In this document: positions 9,814-18,217 of the stretch, one piece after another | Layout: every line of letters begins with the position of its first letter | Position numbering within the stretch: the stretch's first letter is position 1 | Assembly: GCA_900318955.1 (NCBI GenBank) | Contig: ONMJ01000007.1 | Span: 26,332 to 90,331, forward strand | DNA length: 64,000 bases | Source of the DNA: an uncultured Bacteroidales bacterium | GTDB taxonomy: Bacteria > Bacteroidota > Bacteroidia > Bacteroidales > UBA932 | Direction: 5' to 3' | Position numbers and translations under genes: made by a program | Notes under the pieces: model-generated | The model's database searches: none | What the model saw: the letters and a program-made list of their open reading frames with translations, nothing else | What the model was told of the DNA's origin: nothing

Positions 9814-10074
9814 TTATTTCCTTTTTTCAATAGTAAAAAGCGAGCAGCCCGAACATGCGTCGCTATAATTTCCGCTGCAAACCTTCTTTCCTTTCTGTGC
9901 AGAGAGCATCTCCATCTCCTCTTCTTTTACGCACTTTATTCCGAGCTTTTTCATGTTCGGGTTGGTGCTGATCTCGGTATCCGGAAAATGCCCGTCCTTC
10001 CTGAAGAATATGTTGAATCCCAGGCCGAGGACGCAGAGTCCGACGAAAAGTATGGCAGCGAGAAAGACTTTCAT
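9814..10074 (-). CDS. Small membrane-anchored protein with conserved-looking C-terminal cysteines
   Basis: 86 aa. Residues about 4-24 form one hydrophobic segment ([21 protein letters not shown]). The soluble tail contains Cys48, Cys66, Cys74 and Cys77, giving C-x17-C-x7-C-x2-C, which could bind a metal or form disulfides. The [11 protein letters not shown] motif after the membrane helix resembles a short 'membrane or secreted protein' family I associate with Bacteroidota, but no function is known to me. The ATG overlaps the prs stop by 1 nt (TAATG) and der starts 2 nt later, so it is embedded in a prs-der transcript. Confidence 0.8.
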   Translation of the reverse strand: MKVFLAAILFVGLCVLGLGFNIFFRKDGHFPDTEISTNPNMKKLGIKCVKEEEMEMLSAQKGKKVCSGNYSDACSGCSLFTIEKRK

Positions 10075-11075
10075 TACATGATGAATTCAGGGCTGATCGG
10101 CTGATAGTTATAAACACGAAGTATCATCCTCGCAAAAGTATCCGCCATCGAGACCACTTTTATCTTGCTCTGGAGACGCACCTTTTCAGGATCGGTTGAG
10201 AGCGGAATGGTATCGGTGACATATACCTCTTCGAGGGCGGAAGAATCGATTCTATGGTATGCAGGGCCGGAAAGGACAGGATGGGTCCCGACGGCACGGA
10301 CGCTGTGAGCCCCTCTCTTGAAGAGTTCATTGGCGGCAGCGGTAAGGGTACCGGCAGTATCGATAATATCATCCACAATCACTATATCGCGCCCTTCGAC
10401 TTCTCCGATCGGCTGAATCTTCTCGACCACATTGGCCCTTGCCCTGGTCTTATGGCAAATCACGACAGGGCAATGGAGGGCTTTCGCATATGTATTCGCC
10501 CTCTTAGCTCCGCCCATGTCCGGGGCTGCGATAGTGAATGTCTCCGGATACTTTGCCTTAAGACCCTGGAGAGTCCCCAGGAAGTCCATGCTGGCGTATA
10601 GGGAGTTGACCGGGAAATCGAAGAAACCCTGGATCTGGTCGGCATGAAGGTCACATACCATAAGGGCGTCAGTACCCGCTGCCTTGAGCATATTTGCAAC
10701 CAGTTTGGCACCGATTGAGACACGCGGCTTGTCCTTACGGTCCTGGCGGGCCCATCCGAAATAAGGAATCACTGCAATAACCTTGTTGCACGATGCTCTC
10801 TTGCACGCATCGATTGCAAGGAGAAGTTCCATGAGATTATCTGCCGGCGGGAACGTTGACTGGATGATAAAACAAGTTGCACCCCTGACGCTTTCAGCAA
10901 AAGAGGGTTGGAACTCTCCGTCGCTGAACTGAGACACATCCAGCGACCCGAGCGTTATCTCAGGATCCTCCGGACCTCTTAGCAGATTCATCGAAGAAAT
11001 GACCTTCTCGGCGAATTCCCGCGATGCACGGCAGGAAAAAATCGCCATTCTGTGTTTGTGTACTTCGTTGAGCAT
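10074..11075 (-). CDS. prs: Ribose-phosphate pyrophosphokinase
   Basis: 333 aa. It forms PRPP from ribose-5-phosphate and ATP for nucleotide, histidine and tryptophan synthesis. Visible motifs are SDGEFQPSFAESVRG, FGWARQDRKDKPR (the flexible catalytic loop), VCDLHADQIQGFFDFPV and the PRPP-binding loop DIVIVDDIIDTAGTL. Slightly longer than the E. coli enzyme (315 aa) but full length in every region. engB lies 9 nt upstream and the small Cys-rich gene overlaps its stop. Confidence 0.96.
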   Translation of the reverse strand: MLNEVHKHRMAIFSCRASREFAEKVISSMNLLRGPEDPEITLGSLDVSQFSDGEFQPSFAESVRGATCFIIQSTFPPADNLMELLLAIDACKRASCNKVIAVIPYFGWARQDRKDKPRVSIGAKLVANMLKAAGTDALMVCDLHADQIQGFFDFPVNSLYASMDFLGTLQGLKAKYPETFTIAAPDMGGAKRANTYAKALHCPVVICHKTRARANVVEKIQPIGEVEGRDIVIVDDIIDTAGTLTAAANELFKRGAHSVRAVGTHPVLSGPAYHRIDSSALEEVYVTDTIPLSTDPEKVRLQSKIKVVSMADTFARMILRVYNYQPISPEFIM

Positions 11076-11084
11076 GACACTTTC

Positions 11085-11684
11085 CTATTTCAATGAATTA
11101 AGAATATTGCCGATATAACCGAGAATCTCTTCCCTTCCCGCTCCTGTCTCAGAGGAACTTACAAAGACCGGAGGCAGCTCCTCCCAGTCTTCGAGAAGGC
11201 GCTGGCAGTTCTTTTCCACCTGGGACGCAAGGGCCTGGGGCCCCTTTTTGTCTCCCTTGGTGAAAATAAGAGCGAAAGGAATCCCCTCTTCGCCAAGCAT
11301 GGAGATAAACTCGAGATCAATCTTCTGCATGTCCAACCTCGAATCCAGCAGCACGAAAAGGACGGCCAGATCCTCGGAGTTATGGATATAGTCCATTATA
11401 ACTCTACCGAGCTCTTCCCTGTCTTTTTCCGGCATTTTTGCAAAACCATATCCCGGGAGATCGACAAGGTACCACTTGTCGTTGATAATGAAATGGTTCA
11501 CGAGCTTTGTCTTACCCGGGGTCTGGGAAGTTTTTGCGAGCTTCGAGTTGGAGCAAAGCATGTTGATAAGGGAAGACTTGCCAACATTCGACCGCCCAAT
11601 GAAAGCAAACTCAGGCAGCCGCTCAGACGGCTTTTGGCTGACTCTCGTTGAGGAAGAGACGAAACGGGCGCTGACTATCTTCAT
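11085..11684 (-). CDS. engB: Ribosome-biogenesis GTP-binding protein EngB/YsxC
   Basis: 199 aa from the ATG at 11682-11684 (MKIVSARFV). A longer reading from a TTG at 11717 is rejected because it would run through the TATCTTTG promoter element at 11706-11713 and adds no family sequence. Motifs: AFIGRSNVGKSSLINML (G1), TSQTPGKT (G2), DLPGYGFA (G3), FTKGDK (G4). The family assists 50S assembly. Together with der it gives two ribosome-assembly GTPases within 3 kb, separated by prs and the small Cys-rich gene. Confidence 0.94.
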   Translation of the reverse strand: MKIVSARFVSSSTRVSQKPSERLPEFAFIGRSNVGKSSLINMLCSNSKLAKTSQTPGKTKLVNHFIINDKWYLVDLPGYGFAKMPEKDREELGRVIMDYIHNSEDLAVLFVLLDSRLDMQKIDLEFISMLGEEGIPFALIFTKGDKKGPQALASQVEKNCQRLLEDWEELPPVFVSSSETGAGREEILGYIGNILNSLK

Positions 11685-11705
11685 CCTTGCATTCTTTATA
11701 CTATG

Positions 11706-11713
11706 CAAAGATA
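11706..11713 (-). promoter_or_regulatory. Candidate -7 element for engB
   Basis: TATCTTTG on the minus strand matches the Bacteroidota -7 consensus TAnnTTTG, 21 nt before the chosen engB start. No good -33 TTTG is seen at the usual distance. It would allow engB-prs-der to be expressed apart from the upstream kinase. Confidence 0.5.
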
Positions 11714-11718
11714 ACAAA

Positions 11719-14700
11719 TTATTTTGACTTAGGATAGTAGATTGTGAAGCAAGCTCCGCCCAATGAGAAAGATTTTGAATAGCGTATTTCTCCGCGGCAG
11801 CGCTCGATAACCGTACGGCTTATCGCAAGGCCTAGACCTGAGCCGGAAGACTTAGTTGTAAACTTCGGCGTAAACAGCTTGTCAAGGTTCTCTTTGGCGA
11901 CTCCGGGGCCGTTGTCGTCGACGGCAATTTCATAGAAGCCATCCCTTGAAGAGTTCCTCAGGGAGACAAGGACCTTACCATCCGATATGCCGCTGTCCTG
12001 GATAGCCTGGACCGAATTGGTGATAAGGTTGACAATGACACGGGTGATTTGCGGCTTGGGGCCTTCCGCCATTGCCCCGGTAAGCCCGATATAAGAGACT
12101 TTGACACCCTCCTCTGCTGCGAACATCAGCACCTCGTCACGAATGAGGGCGTCGAGGTTGAATCTCACCGGTTCCTCCGAGTATAGCTTTGCGAAAGTAG
12201 AGAATTCATTTGCCGTATCAGCAAGGATATCAATATGTTCCAGAACGATTCTGGAGACCTCGTCGAACTTTTTCTCCCACTTCGGATTGCCGCTCTCTTT
12301 CATCCTTATAAGCATCTGGAGCTGAAGCTTGATCGGGGTGAGCGGATTCTTGATCTCATGAGCGACCTGGCGTGCCATTTCGCTCCAGGCCTTGTCCCTT
12401 TCAGCCTGCGCAAGCTGCTTGGTACTGTCGGAAAGGTCCTGAACCATTCGGTTGTAAGCGCTTACCAGGGAAGATATTTCATCATCCCTGTCGTACTCCA
12501 CGAAATCGAGATGGTCGACATCGGTGACATTCATCTTTCGGCTCATCTCACTTAGAGGATGGAACATCCTGGAAATGACCGCAGAAGTAATTATCCTCGC
12601 CAGAATAAGCAGAAGGAGGAAGACAGTAATGATGGTCGCAACATGGATCACCGCCTCGGTGCCAAGATCATAATTGCGGTCAGTGTAAGGAGAGCTGACG
12701 ATGGCGAGCATCTCGCCGTCGCTTCCGAAAACAGGGGCGTAGAGAGAATAGAACCGATGGGACGAGAGGGTTTCGCGGTGGATATAGTAGCGTTTATGGC
12801 CGTAGACAATGTTGTAGTAGGCATCCTCGTTTATTCTTCTTCCGAGAATCATCCTCTCAAAGATGTCAGGGGTTGTGGTCATGAACATCAAACCTTCGGG
12901 AGTATAAAGGGTAATATCGCTCTTGAGGGTATTGGCAATATTCTCTATCGAGCCCATGACCCCCTGATTGTCAATCTCCTCGACAGAGGAGGCCTGGCGG
13001 ACCCTTCCCTGGACCATAGACTGAATCGAGTTGATCTTCGAGGAAAGGATGGCGTTCACATCCGTCTCGTTTCGGTCATAGACGAACCAGACGCTGAAAA
13101 GGGCCATGGCAACAAGCGTCAGAATCAGAGAGATGTAGAGAACAGCATTGATTCTATCCTTGAAATAAGTCCTCTCATGGACCTGTAAACGCCTGTCTCT
13201 CATTGTGATAATTGAAATCAGGAAGAAAGACAGAAGGGCAAGAAGCATGACCTCCACAATATAGCTCACTATAGACACCCGCGCCCTTGAGACTATCACC
13301 TCGGTCTCGTCAGAGATATTATGGATAAAGTGGGAATAACCGGAACGGACCAGCGAAGCACTCGTCTTCCCGCTCGACAGAAGCCCTTTCATCTCCTCGG
13401 GAATCACTGTCGGATAAGGATACTCCCCTTTTGACATCACCAGTTTGTCGGAAGTGTATTTCGCATAAGAGTAATTCTGGGGGATTGAGACCTTACCCGG
13501 CTCCGAAATTCCGAGGAGGCTCAGATATCCCCTGTCCTCCCTGTTGGACTTGGCCTCGACAAGGACGAGAATACTGTTGAGTCCGTATTTGGGATCATTG
13601 AAGACATATTTTCCCGAATAACGGGTCCTTCCGTTCATGTCTGTATCGTAATAGAAATGGGTAGGAAGGTTCTCGACTATAGGAGAAGCGCCGAAAAAGC
13701 GGTCTCGCTCCAGAGGAGTTATCTGACGTCCCTCCGTCTCCGGACCGAGGTTGACAACGGTGATGTCGTAGTCCTTCGTCAGGCGGCTCATGTAAAGATC
13801 CGTAATCCTGTTGTGGATAATCTCGGAGCTGCCTTCTATTACGCTCAGAGCTGATATTACCCTATCCGCCGCAATTGCATTTTCAACCGCTCGAAGCTGA
13901 ATTTCCAGCGCGATATCCCTCTCCATGGAAATACGGTTCGCCCAGACTTCAACACGGCTTTTCTCTTTCTGGAAGCCATAATATGAAGATGCTATGACAA
14001 AATAGAGGGCGGCGACTATCGAGAACAGTACCCTGCCGGTATTGGAGAAAGAATCATATCGGAAATTGAAGAAATACCTGACTGCCGGGGAGAGCATCTG
14101 AAGAAGCAGAAGAAGGGTGACCGCAAGAATGAAATATGACAGGTACACAACGGCGGTATAGACCGACAGAAGCGGAATCTTATATAGCTCAAGGCATATG
14201 CCGGAATTCAGAATTATGCTTCTGAATGTCGTGACTATGAAAACGATGATGAAGACTCCGAGAGCCATGTTGACAATCCCGGAGACTGCCATCCTGAAAG
14301 GAGTCCGCCTCTCCTTCAGAGAATGGAGGATAGTCCACCTCGCAAAATATGTATCAATTACGATAAGTGTCAGGAAGGTATTGATTATCAATACCGCTCC
14401 TAGAGAATACAAGACCGGTCCGTCGGCATACAGAAGAGGAGAGAACAGCTGGATGTCATTCCTCATATAGAAGCCGTAAAAGTAAACCCCGACAAGAAGG
14501 ACAGTCTGGAGAATCATCGAGACAAGATATCTCGACCATGTCCTTTTACGCGAGAGGAAGACAAGGGTTGCAAGGATAAAAAGGAGTATTCCGGCGAAAA
14601 GAAGGACATAGTCGGAAACGATGCTTACCCGTCCGGTGCTCTCGGAGGTGACTTTCAGAAGAGGAGTCTCCCTTACCAGCACTGACGATCCGACGCTGGC

Positions 14701-15258
14701 GGAAAGAGGCTGCAGGGAAAAGCGGCTGCCAAGTCCAAGCCTTGGATTGACTCTGCCGGAAGACGTAGGCCCTTCAGCTCCATTTACCATCTCAAGGCCT
14801 CCGATGACAGTCTTTTCTCCGTCGACCGCCTTTTTCACGAGATACCATTTGGGGCCGTAATTAACATAAGAAAGTTCCTCTGTCACATCGGCAAGTGGCG
14901 ACACATACGGGAGGCGGCTGCTGCCGAATCTCGGGATCATGTACACGCCTCCGATCATGTCGTTCTGAAGAGGGAATTGATGGACCCAGGAGCGGAGAGT
15001 ATCGCCGTAATACCTGTATACAACCATATCCCCGGGAAGGTTCGGAATGGACATCCACTCACTCCCATCCCCTTCGAGGGCCTCCTGCATGAACGATTCG
15101 AGAGTGGAAACCCGCTTCTCTATGCTCTTTCCGAGAGAAAGGGCGGCAGAATCGGTATCAAGAGGGGCATGGTTCACAACGAGTGCTCCTCCGATCATAA
15201 GAATCGAAACCACCAGCAACACTATGGCGAATATGTCCCTTGCCCGTTTTTTATTCAT
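11719..15258 (-). CDS. Large multi-span NtrY-like sensor histidine kinase
   Basis: 1179 aa from the ATG at 15256-15258, which overlaps the rlmH stop by 8 nt; the longer in-frame start at 15312 lies inside rlmH and is not preferred. Order: one membrane segment (about 8-28), a periplasmic region, a cluster of about six membrane segments, a second periplasmic region (about 450-640), two more segments, a third sensor region, a last segment, a HAMP-like linker, HisKA (QVAHEIKNPLTPIKLQ, phospho-His near 965) and HATPase with NSVQAIQ, DDNGPGV and GSGLGLAIS. The H-box wording is NtrY-like. Its likely partner is the NtrX-like regulator at 16992-18140. The signal sensed is unknown. Confidence 0.88.
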   Translation of the reverse strand: MNKKRARDIFAIVLLVVSILMIGGALVVNHAPLDTDSAALSLGKSIEKRVSTLESFMQEALEGDGSEWMSIPNLPGDMVVYRYYGDTLRSWVHQFPLQNDMIGGVYMIPRFGSSRLPYVSPLADVTEELSYVNYGPKWYLVKKAVDGEKTVIGGLEMVNGAEGPTSSGRVNPRLGLGSRFSLQPLSASVGSSVLVRETPLLKVTSESTGRVSIVSDYVLLFAGILLFILATLVFLSRKRTWSRYLVSMILQTVLLVGVYFYGFYMRNDIQLFSPLLYADGPVLYSLGAVLIINTFLTLIVIDTYFARWTILHSLKERRTPFRMAVSGIVNMALGVFIIVFIVTTFRSIILNSGICLELYKIPLLSVYTAVVYLSYFILAVTLLLLLQMLSPAVRYFFNFRYDSFSNTGRVLFSIVAALYFVIASSYYGFQKEKSRVEVWANRISMERDIALEIQLRAVENAIAADRVISALSVIEGSSEIIHNRITDLYMSRLTKDYDITVVNLGPETEGRQITPLERDRFFGASPIVENLPTHFYYDTDMNGRTRYSGKYVFNDPKYGLNSILVLVEAKSNREDRGYLSLLGISEPGKVSIPQNYSYAKYTSDKLVMSKGEYPYPTVIPEEMKGLLSSGKTSASLVRSGYSHFIHNISDETEVIVSRARVSIVSYIVEVMLLALLSFFLISIITMRDRRLQVHERTYFKDRINAVLYISLILTLVAMALFSVWFVYDRNETDVNAILSSKINSIQSMVQGRVRQASSVEEIDNQGVMGSIENIANTLKSDITLYTPEGLMFMTTTPDIFERMILGRRINEDAYYNIVYGHKRYYIHRETLSSHRFYSLYAPVFGSDGEMLAIVSSPYTDRNYDLGTEAVIHVATIITVFLLLLILARIITSAVISRMFHPLSEMSRKMNVTDVDHLDFVEYDRDDEISSLVSAYNRMVQDLSDSTKQLAQAERDKAWSEMARQVAHEIKNPLTPIKLQLQMLIRMKESGNPKWEKKFDEVSRIVLEHIDILADTANEFSTFAKLYSEEPVRFNLDALIRDEVLMFAAEEGVKVSYIGLTGAMAEGPKPQITRVIVNLITNSVQAIQDSGISDGKVLVSLRNSSRDGFYEIAVDDNGPGVAKENLDKLFTPKFTTKSSGSGLGLAISRTVIERCRGEIRYSKSFSLGGACFTIYYPKSK

Positions 15259-15721
15259 GATGATACGGCTCCCCTCTGATAATGGTAAAAGCGCGATATA
15301 ACTGCTCTGCAAAAACCGTTCTAACCATCTGGTGGGAGAAGGTCATTTTAGATAGCGAGACAAGCCCGTCGGCTCTGGAATACACATCTTTCGAGAACCC
15401 GTAGGCTCCCCCGATAACAAACACCAGATCGCGCCCTCGGCCGGAAAGTTTCTGGAGAAAATCCGAAAACTCTACCGACGAATACTGCTTCCCCCTCTCG
15501 TCCAGAAGCCAGACGAGGTCGGAGTTTTTCAACTGCTTCAGTATCAACTCTCCTTCCTTTTCCTTTATCTGATCCTTAGAAAAAGAGGACACATTCTTGA
15601 GCTGAGGTATCTCAATGAGGGAAAAAGGCACATAATGGGCCAGTCTCGACACATACAGGTCCAGACCTTCTTTTACCCATTTTACATCGGTCTTACCGAC
15701 AGTCAAAAGTTTGATATCCAT
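15251..15721 (-). CDS. rlmH: 23S rRNA pseudouridine-1915 N3-methyltransferase RlmH
   Basis: 156 aa from the ATG at 15719-15721 (MDIKLLTVGKT). SPOUT-fold methyltransferase acting on assembled ribosomes in other bacteria. Hallmarks are FVIGGAYGFSKDVYSRA and the C-terminal SLSKMTFSHQMVRTVFAEQL followed by YRAFTIIRGEPYHHE. Length is the usual 155-160. The stop overlaps the kinase start by 8 nt, so the kinase is probably translated from the rlmH message. Confidence 0.95.
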   Translation of the reverse strand: MDIKLLTVGKTDVKWVKEGLDLYVSRLAHYVPFSLIEIPQLKNVSSFSKDQIKEKEGELILKQLKNSDLVWLLDERGKQYSSVEFSDFLQKLSGRGRDLVFVIGGAYGFSKDVYSRADGLVSLSKMTFSHQMVRTVFAEQLYRAFTIIRGEPYHHE

Positions 15722-15736
15722 TGTTATCGACAAGGA

Positions 15737-15768
15737 CAAAGATAATCAGATGGCTCGGTATTTGCAAG
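15737..15768 (-). promoter_or_regulatory. Candidate promoter of rlmH and the kinase
   Basis: Minus strand TATCTTTG (15737-15744) with CTTG (15765-15768) exactly 20 nt upstream. The leader to the rlmH ATG would be about 10 nt. It overlaps the 5' region of the divergent DUF4783 gene. Confidence 0.6.
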
Positions 15769-15782
15769 AAATTCATATCCGT

Positions 15783-16223
15783 ATGGAAAAGATGAAAAGT
15801 ATAGCCACCGCTTTAATAGCGCTTTTCGTTTGCGCATTCGCTTATGCCCAGGATGACGGGGCCTATGACGTATTCGTACCTATCTCGAAATATATCCGCC
15901 AGGGAGATGCGGTAAAGCTCTCCGCCTGGTTCGCCGACAACCTCGAGGTATCCGTACTCTCCTCAACGAACGACTCATCCCGCAATCAGGCAAGACAGAT
16001 TGTGAAGAATTTCTTCGATACCTATACCCCAAGGTCATTCGAGATTTCCCATAAGGCATCGAATGCCAATATGAAATACGCTCTTGGATATCTCAACGCC
16101 GGAGGAGAGCAATTCCTGGTGACAATATTTGTCAACCTTAAAACAGGAGCCGGAAAAGACTCTCCGACAGGGACATATCAAATCCAACAACTGAAAATAG
16201 AGCGACAAACTGGCGTATATTAG
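15783..16223 (+). CDS. Exported DUF4783 protein
   Basis: 146 aa from ATG 15783 (an alternative ATG at 15792 gives the same protein minus three residues). A signal peptide MKSIATALIALFVCAFAYAQ is followed by a compact domain with VFVPISKYIRQGDAVKLSAWF and SFEISHKASNANMKYALGYL. This matches the DUF4783 family of Bacteroidota, small periplasmic NTF2-like proteins without assigned function. Not close to other genes on its strand; it faces efp across a bidirectional terminator and is divergent from rlmH. Confidence 0.85.
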   Translation: MEKMKSIATALIALFVCAFAYAQDDGAYDVFVPISKYIRQGDAVKLSAWFADNLEVSVLSSTNDSSRNQARQIVKNFFDTYTPRSFEISHKASNANMKYALGYLNAGGEQFLVTIFVNLKTGAGKDSPTGTYQIQQLKIERQTGVY

Positions 16224-16291
16224 CGACATTCTCAGTTTGGCACGGAAGTTGAACTAGAAAAAATCGGTTAGTTTAGTTAATAATAGGGTTA

Positions 16292-16333
16292 AAAAAATGC
16301 AATCAAGCCGTGACGGTCTGATTGCATTTTTCC
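16292..16333. terminator. Bidirectional intrinsic terminator between DUF4783 gene and efp
   Basis: AAAAATGCAATCA (16294-16306) pairs perfectly with TGATTGCATTTTT (16320-16332), with an inner CCGT/ACGG. A-run and T-run flank the stem on both sides, so it can serve both convergent genes. Confidence 0.85.
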
Positions 16334-16348
16334 GTTTCTGGAAAGTCC

Positions 16349-16915
16349 TTAGACTCTCTGGCCGTAGCTGCGGTCCGTGGTGTTGACTGTGATTACGTCG
16401 CCTGTATTGATGAACAGGGGAACCATAATCTTGGCACCTGTCTCGAGGGTAACTTCCTTGAGAGCGGAAGTGGATGCGGTATTACCCTTTACAGCAGGCT
16501 CCGAATAGGTAACCTGGAGGGTTACATAAGTCGGAAGTTCGCAGGTAAGGCACTTCTCTTCAGGCTCAGTGACGAACATCATCTCAACATGCTGTCCCTC
16601 CTTCATAAGGTCGCTGTTTTCTACAACATCCTTAGGAAGAGAAATCTGCTCGTAGGTCTCCTCATGCATGAAATTGAATCCGTCCTCATCTCCATAGAGG
16701 AACTGATAAGGCCTTCTCTCTACGGTGATAGTGTCGATCTTGACACCGGCGGTGAAGGTATTCTCAAGAATACGACCGTTCTCAAGATTTCTGAGTTTGG
16801 CCTTGACAAAAGCGGGGCCCTTGCCGGGCTTCACATGCTGGAACCATACAATCATGCACGGCTTGCCGTTGAAATTGAGGTACAGTCCGTTCTTAAAATC
16901 AGCTGTTGTTGCCAT
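16349..16915 (-). CDS. efp: Elongation factor P
   Basis: 188 aa with the three-domain EF-P layout: KOW-like N-terminus (ATTADFKNGLYLNFNGKPC), the tip loop VKPGKGPAFVKAKLRNL holding the lysine that contacts the P-site tRNA, then OB domains (RPYQFLYGDEDGFNFMHEET and ETGAKIMVPLFINTGD). It relieves ribosome stalling at polyproline. The loop has KGPA where many species have KGGA. No modification enzyme (EpmA or similar) is visible nearby. Confidence 0.96.
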   Translation of the reverse strand: MATTADFKNGLYLNFNGKPCMIVWFQHVKPGKGPAFVKAKLRNLENGRILENTFTAGVKIDTITVERRPYQFLYGDEDGFNFMHEETYEQISLPKDVVENSDLMKEGQHVEMMFVTEPEEKCLTCELPTYVTLQVTYSEPAVKGNTASTSALKEVTLETGAKIMVPLFINTGDVITVNTTDRSYGQRV

Positions 16916-16955
16916 ATTGATATCTGTTTTGATTAATTATTTCAGTTTCAGCCCA

Positions 16956-16987
16956 CAAAAATAATCATTTGTCGCTTTTTCTCCAAA
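16956..16987 (-). promoter_or_regulatory. Promoter of efp
   Basis: Minus strand TTTG (16984-16987), 20 nt spacer, TATTTTTG (16956-16963). Full match to the Bacteroidota consensus; predicted leader about 35 nt. Confidence 0.7.
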
Positions 16988-16991
16988 TTTC

Positions 16992-18140
16992 CTAATACAC
17001 GTAGTCCTTGACATCCTGCTCAGACACAGGATCTCCACCGAGAATCAGGAGACGCTCGACAACGTTACTGAGCTCCCTGATATTGCCGGGCCAGGACTTT
17101 TCCACGAGAAGATTGACCGCCTCTTTGGAGAAAGACTTGAGTGGCTTCCCGTTTTCTGAGCAGTAGCGTCCGATGAAATGGTCGATAAGAAGAGGGATAT
17201 CCTCTTTCCTCTCGTCGAGCGAAGGGACTTTGACTACAATAACGCTCAGACGGTGATAAAGATCCTCGCGGAAACGGCCTTTAGCTATCTCCTCCTGGAG
17301 GTTCTTATTCGTAGCCGATATTACGCGCACGTTGACCTGGATATCCTTGTCGCCACCGACAGGGGTCAACTTCTTCTCCTGGAGGACGCGGAGGACCTTT
17401 GCCTGCGCTGCCAGGGACATGTCGCCGATCTCATCGAGGAAGATCGTACCCCCGTCAGCCTGCTCGAACTTTCCCTTGTGGTCACGGATCGCAGAAGTGA
17501 ATGATCCCTTCTTGTGGCCGAAAAGCTCACTGTCAATCAGTTCCGGAGGTATGGCGGCGCAGTTGACCTCGACATAAGGCATCATGGAGCGGTCGGAGAG
17601 TTGATAGATGCTGTTGGCGACAAGTTCCTTTCCAGACCCGTTGGGACCGGTAATCAGCACGCTGGCATCGGTAGGAGCCACCTTTGCAATCATATCCTTG
17701 ACATGGGCGATCGCCGGAGCCTCTCCTATCATCTCCTTTCCATAGACCTTCTTCTTCAGAATCTTTGTCTCCTTGACTAGGGAGGCCTTGTCAGTAGCAT
17801 TCTTAATCGTGATCAGAATACGGTTCAGGTCGAGAGGCTTCTCAATAAAATCGAAGGCTCCCTTCTTGATGCATTCGACCGCAGTAGTGATGTCTGCATG
17901 GCCGGAAATCATTATTATCGGCGTTTCAACCCCGTCGGAAATGAGTTTCGTAAGCACCTCGATACCGTCCATCCCGGGCATCTTGATGTCGCAGAAAATG
18001 GCATCGTACTTTTCCTTCTCCGCCATTTCGCAAGCGGAAGCCCCGTTTTCAGCGGTCTCTACTTCATAACCTTCCATCTCGAAAATCTCTTTGAGAGAAT
18101 TCCGGATGGCCCTTTCGTCGTCAACTATCAGTATTTTCAT
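16992..18140 (-). CDS. NtrX-like response regulator: receiver plus AAA+ domain, no DNA-binding domain
   Basis: 382 aa. The receiver domain (1-120) has the acidic pair DD at 7-8, phospho-acceptor Asp51 (FCDIKMPGMDG) and Lys near 101. The AAA+ domain (about 135-382) has Walker A TGPNGSGKE near 164-172, GSFTSA at 212-217, Walker B GTIFLDEIGD and the arginine-finger region FREDLYHRL. The loop is GSFTSA rather than the GAFTGA that contacts sigma-54, and the protein stops at VSEQDVKDYVY without the usual Fis-type HTH. It is separated from its probable kinase by efp, DUF4783 and rlmH. Confidence 0.9.
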   Translation of the reverse strand: MKILIVDDERAIRNSLKEIFEMEGYEVETAENGASACEMAEKEKYDAIFCDIKMPGMDGIEVLTKLISDGVETPIIMISGHADITTAVECIKKGAFDFIEKPLDLNRILITIKNATDKASLVKETKILKKKVYGKEMIGEAPAIAHVKDMIAKVAPTDASVLITGPNGSGKELVANSIYQLSDRSMMPYVEVNCAAIPPELIDSELFGHKKGSFTSAIRDHKGKFEQADGGTIFLDEIGDMSLAAQAKVLRVLQEKKLTPVGGDKDIQVNVRVISATNKNLQEEIAKGRFREDLYHRLSVIVVKVPSLDERKEDIPLLIDHFIGRYCSENGKPLKSFSKEAVNLLVEKSWPGNIRELSNVVERLLILGGDPVSEQDVKDYVY

Positions 18141-18186
18141 AATTGCAAATATCGGATATTTTTTCTTCTCTTTCCATAAAAATTCA

Positions 18187-18194
18187 TATTTTTG
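18187..18194 (+). promoter_or_regulatory. Candidate -7 element for cmk-ispH
   Basis: TATTTTTG, 23 nt before the cmk ATG. The -33 position is only T-rich (TTTT at 18161), so support is partial. Confidence 0.45.
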
Positions 18195-18217
18195 TCTTTT
18201 GACACTAAGAACAAGAT

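Noticed and set aside
15757-15764. GGTATTTG as a plus-strand -7 box for the DUF4783 gene
   Set aside because: It lacks the TA at the required position and has no -33 element at about 20 nt.
15711-15782. Longer N-terminus for the DUF4783 protein
   Set aside because: It would put 24 charged residues before a good signal peptide and overlaps the rlmH promoter and start.
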